A stretch of 5,289 nucleotides of DNA, taken from Cypionkella sp. GTDB lineage: Bacteria > Pseudomonadota > Alphaproteobacteria > Rhodobacterales > Rhodobacteraceae. A model generated the notes under the pieces. That model ran no database searches. It had not been told where the DNA came from and was given only the letters and a program-made list of their open reading frames with translations. Of the stretch, positions 1 to 5,147 are shown piece by piece. How positions within the stretch are numbered: position 1 is the first letter of the stretch; every line of letters starts with the position of its first letter. Made by a program: the position numbers and the translations under genes. The DNA lies in contig JAGPBG010000186.1 in the NCBI GenBank assembly GCA_018063485.1, forward strand, positions 1 to 5,289, read 5' to 3'.

Positions 1-1
1 C

Positions 2-610
2 GGGGCTTCGATGCTTTGGGTCGGCTGGTTCGGTTTCAACGTCGGATCGAACCTTGAGGCGAATGGGGGTGCGACACTGGTGATGATCAATACGTTTGTC
101 GCGACGGCAGCGGCGACACTGGCCTGGACCGGGATAGAGGGCCTCCAGCGCGGTAAGGCGTCGATGCTGGGAGCGGCATCAGGCATGGTGGCGGGGCTGG
201 TTGCGATCACCCCGGCCTGTGGCAGCGTTGGCCCGATGGGAGCGATTGCGCTGGGGGTGATTGCGGTGCTGGTGTGCTATTTCTTCGTCACGGTGGTGAA
301 GAACAAGTTCGGCTATGATGACAGTCTGGATGTGTTTGGCCTGCATGGCGTGGGCGGGATTATCGGTGCGGTTGGCACGGGGATATTCTCGGCGGCAGAT
401 CTTGGTGGGGTGAAGGGCGAAGGTTATTCCATCGCGGCGCAGACTTTGATCCAGCTTGAGGCTGTGGCGATCACGGTGGTCTGGTCGGGAATGATTTCCT
501 TTGCGATCTACAAACTGGTGGACCGGACGATTGGCTTGCGGGTGGACAGCGACTCGGAACGCCAGGGGCTTGATCTGATCTCTCATGGGGAACAGGCCTA
601 TCATGGCTGA
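2..610 (+). CDS. amtB: Ammonium channel/transporter Amt, C-terminal part (5' end outside window)
   Basis: Membrane channel of the Amt/MEP/Rh family that takes up ammonium across the inner membrane. The reading frame is open from base 2, so the N-terminal part lies upstream of the window. Counting from the first Met at base 11, the sequence shows MLWVGWFGFNVGSNLEANGG at once, a family signature, then GKASMLGAASGMVAGLVAITP at about 48-68. The DDSLDVFGLHGVGGIIG block is at 103-119; His112 there matches the second histidine of the twin-His pore site (E. coli His318). The first pore histidine is upstream. Several Gly/Ala-rich helices follow. The cytoplasmic tail GLRVDSDSERQGLDLISHGE (175-194) is the conserved C-terminal region that in studied homologues couples subunits and contacts the PII protein GlnK. 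A glnK gene usually lies just before amtB, but that position is off the window. A hairpin follows the stop at 625-653. Family is certain; exact subfamily is less so. Confidence 0.95.
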   Translation, partial: GASMLWVGWFGFNVGSNLEANGGATLVMINTFVATAAATLAWTGIEGLQRGKASMLGAASGMVAGLVAITPACGSVGPMGAIALGVIAVLVCYFFVTVVKNKFGYDDSLDVFGLHGVGGIIGAVGTGIFSAADLGGVKGEGYSIAAQTLIQLEAVAITVVWSGMISFAIYKLVDRTIGLRVDSDSERQGLDLISHGEQAYHG

Positions 611-624
611 TCCGAGGTTTGGCA

Positions 625-653
625 AAGGCGGCGCGGAAACCTTGCGCCGCTTT
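625..653 (+). terminator. Hairpin after amtB, probable weak intrinsic terminator
   Basis: AAGGCGGCGC (625-634) pairs with GCGCCGCTTT (644-653) over ten pairs with one G:U, around a nine-base loop. It starts 15 bases after the amt stop codon. The 3' arm ends in only three T, so there is no long U tract. It may act as a weak or Rho-assisted terminator, or as a 3' stabilising stem. Confidence 0.5.
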
Positions 654-713
654 CACCGTTGCGCACGCGCCGCGCTGCATCGTTGTGACGGTTGGAGCGT
701 TTCCCAATCCTGA

Positions 714-736
714 ACTCAAGTGCAAAGCACTTGGGT
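714..736. terminator. Near-perfect hairpin with AAA triloop in the amtB/tyrB convergent gap
   Basis: ACTCAAGTGC (714-723) pairs with GCACTTGGGT (727-736): ten pairs with one wobble, around AAA. It sits between the 3' ends of two converging genes, so it could serve transcripts from either side. Neither strand has a U tract after it. A terminator or 3'-end-protecting stem is an inference from position and structure only. Confidence 0.4.
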
Positions 737-749
737 GAGGCAAAGTCTT

Positions 750-762
750 GCGGCAAAGCCGC
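750..762 (-). terminator. Short GC hairpin just downstream of tyrB
   Basis: GCGGC (750-754) and GCCGC (758-762) form a five-pair stem around AAA (TTT on the minus strand), nine bases past the tyrB stop codon. It is short and lacks a U tract. Its outer flank CTTGAG (765-770) can also pair with CTCAAG (715-720), which would compete with the neighbouring hairpin. Function as the tyrB terminator is inferred from position. Confidence 0.35.
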
Positions 763-771
763 GCCTTGAGA

Positions 772-1947
772 TCACGCCACCGAAGCTATGGCTGTGGCAA
801 GGATGGGGACGGTCCTTGCGTTCAGGCCTGCGACGTTGATGCGGCTGTCGCTGACCATATAGATCCCATGATCGCGGCGCAGGGTTTCTACTTGTGCCTC
901 GGTCAGGCCAAGGCGGGAGAACATGCCGCGGTGGTTCGCCACGAAATCGAAGCGGTCGGAGTTGGTGGCGCGACGCAGCTCATCCGCCAGCAATTGGCGC
1001 AGACCCAGCATATTGTGGCGCATTTCTTCCAACTCGGCCATCCAATCTGCGCGCAGGGTGGCGTCTTCGAGGATCATCGTGACCAGCCGCGCGCCGTGAT
1101 CGGGCGGGAAGCTGTAGTTCTGGCGGTTGAGGTAGTTCAGATTGGCCTGCGCCACCATGCGGCGGCTGATATCGCCCAAGGCGATCAGAATGCCGGTGCG
1201 TTCGCGGTAGATGCCGAAATTCTTGCTGCAAGAGGCCGCGATCAGCACTTCGGGGAAGTTCGCGGCGATCATCCGCGTGGCCGCGGCATCGGCCTCAAGC
1301 CCGTCGCCAAAGCCCTGATAGGCAAGGTCGATGAAGGGGATGGCCGCTTTGGCGGCAAGCAGTTTCGCCACCTCGGCCCATTGCTCGGCAGACAGGTTTG
1401 CACCGGTGGGATTATGGCAGCAGCCATGCAGCAGCACCGCATCGCCGGATTTCACCGCTGCCAGATCCTCCATAAGCCCTGCGAAATCCACGCCACGGGT
1501 TGCAGCGTCGAAATAACGGTATTCGGCCATGTTCATCCCAAGATATTTCAGGATCGAGGGATGGTTGGGCCAAGTGGGGTTGGACAGCCAGACTGTCGCA
1601 TCGGGCGCAGCCATGCGGATCAGTTCCATCGCCTGGCGCAGCGCGCCTGTGCCGCCGGGGGTGGCGACCGAGGCGGCGCGCTCTGTAAAGCCTTGGCCAA
1701 GGATCATCTGCACCATTGCGGCGTTGAAGGCGGGCTCTCCGGCAAGGCCGGTGTAGGTTTTGGTGATTTCCACTTCCCACAGTTTTCTCTCAGCCGCCTT
1801 GACCGCCCGCATCACCGGAGTAAGACCGGTTGCATCCTTGTAGACGCCTACGCCCAGATCAATCTTGGCGGGGCGCGGATCGTCTTTGAACATCTGGATC
1901 AGCGCCAGGATCTTGTCCTGAGGTTGGCGTTTCAGCGTTTCAAACAT
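772..1947 (-). CDS. tyrB: Aromatic/aspartate aminotransferase, class I PLP enzyme
   Basis: Cytosolic PLP-dependent aminotransferase that moves amino groups between aromatic or acidic amino acids and 2-oxoglutarate. It has 391 residues, close to the roughly 395 usual for the class I-alpha group. Visible landmarks: MFETLKRQPQDKI start; YTGLAG at 65-70; TWPNH at 125-129 (Trp stacks on PLP); HGCCHNPTGANL at 174-185 with the PLP-contacting Asn179; IDLAYQGFGDG at 206-216 with Asp207 and Tyr210; SCSKNFGIYRERTG at 239-252 with the Schiff-base Lys242; and Arg369 in SDSRINVAGL, which binds the substrate carboxylate. All key residues are present. The wording is very like the P. denitrificans aromatic aminotransferase from memory, hence tyrB; a strict aspartate preference (aspC) cannot be excluded. 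The start follows sseA's stop by five bases. A GAGAAAGG ribosome site at 1957-1964 lies inside the end of sseA, so the two genes look translationally coupled. Confidence 0.93.
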   Translation of the reverse strand: MFETLKRQPQDKILALIQMFKDDPRPAKIDLGVGVYKDATGLTPVMRAVKAAERKLWEVEITKTYTGLAGEPAFNAAMVQMILGQGFTERAASVATPGGTGALRQAMELIRMAAPDATVWLSNPTWPNHPSILKYLGMNMAEYRYFDAATRGVDFAGLMEDLAAVKSGDAVLLHGCCHNPTGANLSAEQWAEVAKLLAAKAAIPFIDLAYQGFGDGLEADAAATRMIAANFPEVLIAASCSKNFGIYRERTGILIALGDISRRMVAQANLNYLNRQNYSFPPDHGARLVTMILEDATLRADWMAELEEMRHNMLGLRQLLADELRRATNSDRFDFVANHRGMFSRLGLTEAQVETLRRDHGIYMVSDSRINVAGLNARTVPILATAIASVA

Positions 1948-1952
1948 GGGTA

Positions 1953-2813
1953 TCAGCCTTTCTCGACTGCCAGATCGTCATACATGCCCCACTCGGCCCA
2001 TGAGCCATCGTAAAGCGCGTGGTTGCGATGACCGATGCGTTCCAGCGCAAGGCTTAGTACGGCAGCAGTTACGCCCGAACCGCAGGTGGTGATCGCGGGT
2101 TTTGCCAGATCAACGCCCGAGGCCTGAAACACCGCGCGCAGATCCGGCGCGGATTTCATCGTGCCATCAGCGTTCAGTACCGTGGAAAACGGCACGTTTT
2201 TCGACTCCGGAATATGACCAAGGCGCAGGCCGGGGCGCGGTTCAGGCGCTTCGCCGCGAAATCTGGGGGCGGGGCGGGCGTCGATGATCTCGGCCTCGGC
2301 CAGTTTTGCGGCATGGGCCACCTGCGTGACATCCTTTACCAGATGGTGCTGGCGGCTGATGGTCATGTGGCGGTCGCGCAGGATCGGGGCCATGTCCTCG
2401 ATCTCGCGGCCCTCGGCCTGCCATTTGGGAAAGCCTCCGTCCAGCACGGCCACATCCATCTTGCCCATCAGGCGAAACAGCCACCAGACGCGGGCAGCGG
2501 AATACAGGCCCGCGCCATCATAAACCACCACCTGATGGCCATCGCCCACCCCCATTGCCCGCATCCGGCTGATGAATTTTTCCGGCGGCGGGGCCATGTG
2601 GGGCAGGTTCGAGCGTTGGTCCGAATTTTCGTCGATGTCGAAAAACCGTGCGCCGGGGATATGGGCAGCATCATATTCGGCACGGGCGTTGCGATCCGAC
2701 CCCGGCAGATACCAGCTTGCATCCAGAATACGCAGATCCGGGTCTTTGAGATGTGCCGCCAGCCAATGGGTGGAAACCAGCGTTTTGGGATCATCAAGCA
2801 GGGAAGGGGTCAT
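1953..2813 (-). CDS. sseA: 3-mercaptopyruvate sulfurtransferase (two-domain rhodanese family)
   Basis: Transfers sulfur from 3-mercaptopyruvate to a thiol acceptor or cyanide, leaving pyruvate; soluble. Its 286 residues match the usual tandem-rhodanese length. The N-terminal inactive domain runs to about 140: STHWLAAHLKDPDLRILDAS at 14-33, the HIPGARFFDID block at 51-61, and VVVYDGAGLYSAARVWW at 95-111. The catalytic domain follows, with IIDARPAPRFRGEAPEPRPG at 176-195, GHIPESKNVPF at 199-209, and the active loop CGSGVTA at 244-250. Cys244 is the sulfur-carrying residue. The CGSGVT form of this loop is typical of mercaptopyruvate enzymes; thiosulfate sulfurtransferases usually have CRxGxT/R types. 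The end carries YDGSWAEWG (268-276). The ribosome site is strong, AGAGGAG at 2820-2826, six bases before ATG. It is first in a probable two-gene operon with tyrB, which could make its substrate from cysteine. Confidence 0.94.
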   Translation of the reverse strand: MTPSLLDDPKTLVSTHWLAAHLKDPDLRILDASWYLPGSDRNARAEYDAAHIPGARFFDIDENSDQRSNLPHMAPPPEKFISRMRAMGVGDGHQVVVYDGAGLYSAARVWWLFRLMGKMDVAVLDGGFPKWQAEGREIEDMAPILRDRHMTISRQHHLVKDVTQVAHAAKLAEAEIIDARPAPRFRGEAPEPRPGLRLGHIPESKNVPFSTVLNADGTMKSAPDLRAVFQASGVDLAKPAITTCGSGVTAAVLSLALERIGHRNHALYDGSWAEWGMYDDLAVEKG

Positions 2814-2819
2814 CGGCGG

Positions 2820-2826
2820 CTCCTCT
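2820..2826 (-). promoter_or_regulatory. Strong ribosome binding site of sseA
   Basis: AGAGGAG on the minus strand, six bases before the ATG at 2813. It is the best Shine-Dalgarno match in the window, supports the chosen sseA start, and suggests well-translated mRNA. Confidence 0.7.
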
Positions 2827-2897
2827 GGGCTATGGGTTTTCCCTAGCGCGAGCGGGCCGGTGAGGCAAGGGTGTGTGGCGCAGAGATGCGCGGCGCA

Positions 2898-2929
2898 AAG
2901 CAGCGGGCACAGGTTGGCGCCCGCCGCCT
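2898..2929 (-). terminator. Hairpin downstream of the glycine-rich gene, probable terminator
   Basis: On the minus strand AGGCGGCGGGC pairs with GCCCGCTGCTT over eleven pairs (two G:U) around a ten-base loop. It starts 11 bases after the stop codon at 2940. The 3' arm ends in TTT and then GC-rich sequence, so the U tract is minimal. It separates the small gene from sseA and supports treating them as different transcription units. No folding energy was calculated. Confidence 0.45.
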
Positions 2930-2939
2930 GAACTTGAAA

Positions 2940-3224
2940 CTACTTTCTGGCCATCATGTTCTTGATGACACCAATCACTGCCACCAGCACGCCGCCACCC
3001 GAAGCCACCGAGGCGATGATCGCGGCAATGTCCGTGCTGCCCGTGGCCGCCACACCGGCCCCCGCCCCGCCCGGCATGCCGAGAATCTGGCCGCCAAGCC
3101 CACCACCGATAAGGCCTGCGATCGAGTTGCCAGCAGTGCCCAGGTTAAGGGTCTTCAACATCGCCCCGGCGGCATTGCCACCCAGAGCCCCGGCAATCAA
3201 TTGAATGATCAGATTCATGTCCAT
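2940..3224 (-). CDS. Small glycine-rich membrane-like protein of unknown function
   Basis: I do not recognise a characterised function; similar short glycine-rich proteins seem familiar from Rhodobacteraceae, from memory only. The 94 residues are mostly Gly, Ala and Ile. A hydrophobic start MDMNLIIQLIAGALGGNAAG (1-20) is followed by GNSIAGLIGGGLGGQILG (32-49), whose closely spaced glycines look like a glycine-zipper helix. A flexible PGGAGAGVAATG linker comes next (51-62), then a clear hydrophobic helix of about 66-88, and the basic end KNMMARK. The likely form is two helices in, or lying on, the membrane with a cytoplasmic positive tail. The start at 3224 is chosen over the upstream Met at 3299 because residues encoded before it are polar, Arg-rich and unlike the rest, and because an AGG lies seven bases ahead. 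Met3 (3218) is also possible. A candidate promoter and an inverted repeat precede it; a hairpin follows. Confidence 0.75.
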   Translation of the reverse strand: MDMNLIIQLIAGALGGNAAGAMLKTLNLGTAGNSIAGLIGGGLGGQILGMPGGAGAGVAATGSTDIAAIIASVASGGGVLVAVIGVIKNMMARK

Positions 3225-3280
3225 GATAGGCCTGTCCCTGCCCAGGCGACCGCTTGCTTTTTCGCGGAGTCGGTCGGTTG

Positions 3281-3315
3281 TCCGCCCTTTCTGAGGCAAA
3301 GCGCCGCAGGGCGGA
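3281..3315. repeat. Inverted repeat in the leader of the glycine-rich gene
   Basis: TCCGCCCT (3281-3288) and AGGGCGGA (3308-3315) are exact reverse complements, separated by 19 bases. In minus-strand RNA this would be an eight-pair GC-rich stem. It lies between smpB and the small gene, about 50 bases past the smpB stop. It could end the smpB transcript, be a 5' leader stem of the small gene, or be a protein binding site. No U tract follows on either strand. Confidence 0.5.
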
Positions 3316-3322
3316 TAGGGGG

Positions 3323-3351
3323 AATATGCCAGATATCGCCCCTTGCGGCAA
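3323..3351 (-). promoter_or_regulatory. Candidate sigma70-type promoter for the glycine-rich gene
   Basis: Minus strand: TTGCCG (3346-3351) as -35 and CATATT (3323-3328) as -10, separated by exactly 17 bases. Each hexamer matches consensus at four of six positions. Transcription would start near 3316, right at the edge of the inverted repeat, giving a leader of about 90 bases. This is pattern matching by eye and may be chance. Confidence 0.35.
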
Positions 3352-3365
3352 GAAATACGGAAGAT

Positions 3366-3839
3366 TTAGTGGTTCTGCTTCATCAGCCGGGCTTTTTGGC
3401 GGTTCCAGTCGCGCGCAGCCTCGGTTGCGCGCTTGTCGGCCTGTTTCTTGCCCTTGGCGATGCCGAGTTTGATCTTCACGATGCCACGCTCGTTGAAATA
3501 CAACTTCAGCGGAACAATGGTCATGCCTTCGCGGCCAACCGCATTCCAAAGCCGGGACAGTTCCTTCTTTGATACCAAAAGCTTGCGTCGCCTGCGTTCC
3601 TCGTGGGGAAAGAGGGTTGCTTGCAGATAGGGCGCAATATAGCCGTTGATCAGCCACAACTCCCCGCCCTCCACAGAAGCATAGCTGTCGGCGATGTTGG
3701 AGCCGCCTTTACGCAGGGATTTGACCTCGGAGCCATAAAGCATGATACCGGCCTCAAGATCGCTTTCGATGTGGTAATCGAAACGCGCCCGCCGGTTTTC
3801 GGCAATGAGTTTGGAATTGGGATCGGATTTCTCGGCCAT
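3366..3839 (-). CDS. smpB: SsrA-binding protein SmpB (trans-translation)
   Basis: Binds tmRNA and carries it to ribosomes stalled on broken mRNAs, mimicking a codon-anticodon pair in the decoding site so that the nascent chain is tagged for degradation. At 157 residues it is close to E. coli SmpB (160). Visible landmarks: [20 protein letters not shown] at 12-31; the family signature [20 protein letters not shown] at 36-55; INGYIAPY at 64-71; the basic [14 protein letters not shown] run at 81-94; and [20 protein letters not shown] then KKQADKR at 111-137. The lysine-rich C-terminal tail (Arg-Asp-Trp-Asn region to KQNH) is the part known to enter the mRNA channel. The reading frame continues upstream to 3938, but family length, the conserved start region and an AGG six bases ahead of 3839 fix this start. 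It is divergent from the channel gene by 49 bases. No tmRNA gene is seen in the window. Confidence 0.96.
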   Translation of the reverse strand: MAEKSDPNSKLIAENRRARFDYHIESDLEAGIMLYGSEVKSLRKGGSNIADSYASVEGGELWLINGYIAPYLQATLFPHEERRRRKLLVSKKELSRLWNAVGREGMTIVPLKLYFNERGIVKIKLGIAKGKKQADKRATEAARDWNRQKARLMKQNH

Positions 3840-3888
3840 GATGCGCCTGAGATAGGCGAGGCATGAAGTAAAGTCCAGCGGGGGGCGA

Positions 3889-4338
3889 ATGGACGTAAGC
3901 ATACAAATCGCGGTGGGAAGCGGGCTGTTGTTGATCAATATCTCATTGGCAGCGGTTGCGGCGGTGTTTCTGGAGCAGTTGTTCCAACGCAGCCATGGCT
4001 GGTTGATCCGCGAACCGCACTATCCCAAACTTGCGCTGCTGTTGGCCGGTGTGTCGTTGTGGGTTCTGGGGGTGGTGACGGCTGGCGTTTGGGTCTGGGC
4101 GGGTGCCTATTTGTGGCTGGGCGTTTTCAGCTCGTTGGAGGAATCGGTCTATTTCTCGTTGGTCAGCTATACGACTTTGGGCTTTGGCGATGTCGTATTG
4201 CAAAAGGGCTGGAGATTGCTGGCGGGGATGGAGGCGGCCAACGGTTTTTTGAACTTTGGCCTGTTGACCGCGCTTCTGGTGGAAACCCTGCGGCAGGTGC
4301 GCCGTGGGCAGGCCGAGCATCGCCGCAAACGCGACTAG
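3889..4338 (+). CDS. Small two-helix potassium-channel-type membrane protein
   Basis: Inner-membrane ion channel of the 'ion channel 2' (KcsA-like pore) type, probably selective for K+. The 149 residues contain an N-terminal hydrophobic helix (about 8-30), a second (46-72), a pore helix beginning near Glu84-Glu85, the filter TTLGFGD at 95-101 (KcsA has TVGYGD; Phe for Tyr is common in family members), and a last helix from about 108 to 134 ([20 protein letters not shown]). A basic tail [15 protein letters not shown] ends it. No RCK/TrkA-N, cyclic-nucleotide or voltage-sensor domain is present, so gating is unclear; four copies would be needed for a pore. The ATG at 3889 is preceded only by a G run three bases away, a poor ribosome site; a stop at 3853 in the same frame limits any longer start. 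It diverges from smpB and its stop overlaps that of the Hint gene. Ion selectivity is inferred from the filter only. Confidence 0.85.
   Translation: MDVSIQIAVGSGLLLINISLAAVAAVFLEQLFQRSHGWLIREPHYPKLALLLAGVSLWVLGVVTAGVWVWAGAYLWLGVFSSLEESVYFSLVSYTTLGFGDVVLQKGWRLLAGMEAANGFLNFGLLTALLVETLRQVRRGQAEHRRKRD
4335..4338. other. CTAG shared by two convergent stop codons
   Basis: TAG at 4336-4338 ends the channel gene on the plus strand. The complement of CTA at 4335-4337 is TAG and ends the Hint gene on the minus strand. The two coding regions thus overlap by four bases and leave no room for a terminator between them; transcripts must run into each other's coding sequence. Confidence 0.95.
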
Positions 4339-4931
4339 GCCAGGAGTGCCTGTCGGCGGAGCAGAAAGTTGCGGGCGGCGATTGCGTCAAGACGTGGAAA
4401 AAAGCTGTTTTCGGGAAAGCTGGTCGCGCCGTCGATCAGGCCGGGGCAATGCAAGAGCAGACCGGCATTGGCATAGACCACCTCTTCATCAGCGAACATC
4501 AGGGTCAGCACTTCCAGAGGTTTGGGGTGATGATGCCGATGCAGCCCGGTCATGCCGATCAATGCGCGGGCGGCAAGCAGGGCAAAGGGCGCGCCGCCAA
4601 GGCTGGGGTCGTTCAGCGTATCAAGCAGCACATGCTGGCCAGGCAACAAGAACACGTCCGAGCAGGCGTCAAGGCTGCCACCGGGCACATGCACCAGCGC
4701 GGTTTCAGCCTCGGGTGAAAGGAGACGCCGTTCCAGCCGCAGGATTTCGGCTAGCCCACCGTCAAGGGTTTGCACCCGATCCCCGGCTGCAAGGGTCTCG
4801 ACGGCGCGCCAGCCTTGGGCGGTTTCCAGCAAAGTTCCAGCGGTAAGGCCTGACATGACCGGTGCCAGATGGCTGATCGCCGGAGCAATGGCAGTGGCGC
4901 GGGCGGTGCGGGTGAAATCCTTCATAAACAT
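4335..4931 (-). CDS. Short Hint-domain protein lacking the usual catalytic cysteine
   Basis: Hedgehog/intein (Hint_2-type) fold protein of 198 residues; biological role unknown. After a polar N-terminus (1-27), the Hint core begins at GLTAGTLLETAQGWRAVETL (28-47), followed by AAGDRVQTLDGGLAEILRLE (48-67), the common Hint pattern 'GT-(hydrophobic)-T-G-(W/E)R-V-E-L-GD-V-T-DG'. LPGQHVLLD (96-104) corresponds to the conserved His block. EVLTLMFADEEVVYANAGLL at 140-159 is the C-terminal beta block. In self-processing Hint proteins the core begins with Cys (CFTPGT style); here the equivalent position is Gly28, so autocleavage by the normal route is unlikely. The histidine cluster HRHHH (131-135) is unusual. 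No signal peptide or partner domain is visible; it is not a long RTX-type fusion. The start at 4931 is favoured over the one at 5003 by an AGAGGA ribosome site seven bases upstream. Its stop overlaps the channel gene's stop. Confidence 0.82.
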   Translation of the reverse strand: MFMKDFTRTARATAIAPAISHLAPVMSGLTAGTLLETAQGWRAVETLAAGDRVQTLDGGLAEILRLERRLLSPEAETALVHVPGGSLDACSDVFLLPGQHVLLDTLNDPSLGGAPFALLAARALIGMTGLHRHHHPKPLEVLTLMFADEEVVYANAGLLLHCPGLIDGATSFPENSFFPRLDAIAARNFLLRRQALLA

Positions 4932-4938
4932 GGGCTTA

Positions 4939-4944
4939 TCCTCT
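4939..4944 (-). promoter_or_regulatory. Ribosome binding site that sets the Hint gene start
   Basis: AGAGGA on the minus strand, seven bases before the ATG at 4931 and thirteen before the alternative ATG at 4925. The upstream in-frame ATG at 5003 lacks a comparable site, so 4931 is preferred. Confidence 0.65.
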
Positions 4945-5060
4945 GGTTGAAACTGGCGATTAAGGTCTGTGGCGGTTTTGGTCGCCTTGTGCCCAATCAG
5001 CATCCAGATTTTGCCATTTTTTCGACAAGCCTGCGGCGGCGTTTTGTCATTGGTTCATAT

Positions 5061-5078
5061 GGGGAAACAATAATCCCC
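5061..5078. repeat. Small inverted repeat with A/T-rich loop upstream of the Hint gene
   Basis: GGGGA (5061-5065) and TCCCC (5074-5078) pair around the loop AACAATAA. The stem is only five pairs, in an otherwise A/T-rich gap 130 bases upstream of the Hint start. It could be an operator-like dyad or chance; nothing else in the sequence decides. Confidence 0.25.
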
Positions 5079-5081
5079 GAA

Positions 5082-5109
5082 ATGGGCGGCAAAGCGCGAA
5101 TGCGCCCAT
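5082..5109 (-). terminator. Hairpin downstream of the DMT transporter, possible terminator
   Basis: ATGGGCG (5082-5088) and CGCCCAT (5103-5109) are exact reverse complements around a 14-base loop. On the minus strand it lies about 40 bases after the transporter stop and is followed by TTTC, a minimal U tract. It would separate the transporter from the Hint gene. Confidence 0.4.
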
Positions 5110-5147
5110 GCATTAGGGGTTTGTTAAGCAACAATCACACGAGTGGA

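Noticed and set aside
748..2013. Long plus-strand open frame (421 codons) across the tyrB region
   Set aside because: It lies antisense to tyrB, which has every catalytic residue of its family. The plus-strand translation is rich in His, Gly and Arg with no recognisable domain, as expected of a mirror frame in GC-rich DNA.
2214..2846. Plus-strand open frame of 210 codons opposite sseA
   Set aside because: Antisense to a complete rhodanese-family gene with its catalytic loop. No domain, and its start lies deep inside sseA.
3225..3299. Longer N-terminus for the glycine-rich protein
   Set aside because: The added residues are Arg-rich and polar, and cover part of the inverted repeat and leader. 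The start at 3224 has a ribosome site at suitable distance.
3225..3365. tmRNA (ssrA) gene next to smpB
   Set aside because: The gap is far too short for tmRNA, and no tRNA-like acceptor end or tag-coding stretch is visible here or on the other side.
3840..3938. Longer N-terminus for SmpB (33 extra residues)
   Set aside because: The extension does not resemble SmpB, would overlap the channel gene's start, and the shorter form has the family length and a ribosome site.
4059..4718. Plus-strand open frame spanning the channel and Hint genes
   Set aside because: Out of frame with the channel gene and antisense to the Hint gene; composition is typical of a shadow frame.
4932..5003. Longer N-terminus for the Hint protein (24 extra residues)
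   Set aside because: The site AGAGGA is placed correctly for the ATG at 4931, and the extra residues form no signal peptide or conserved block.
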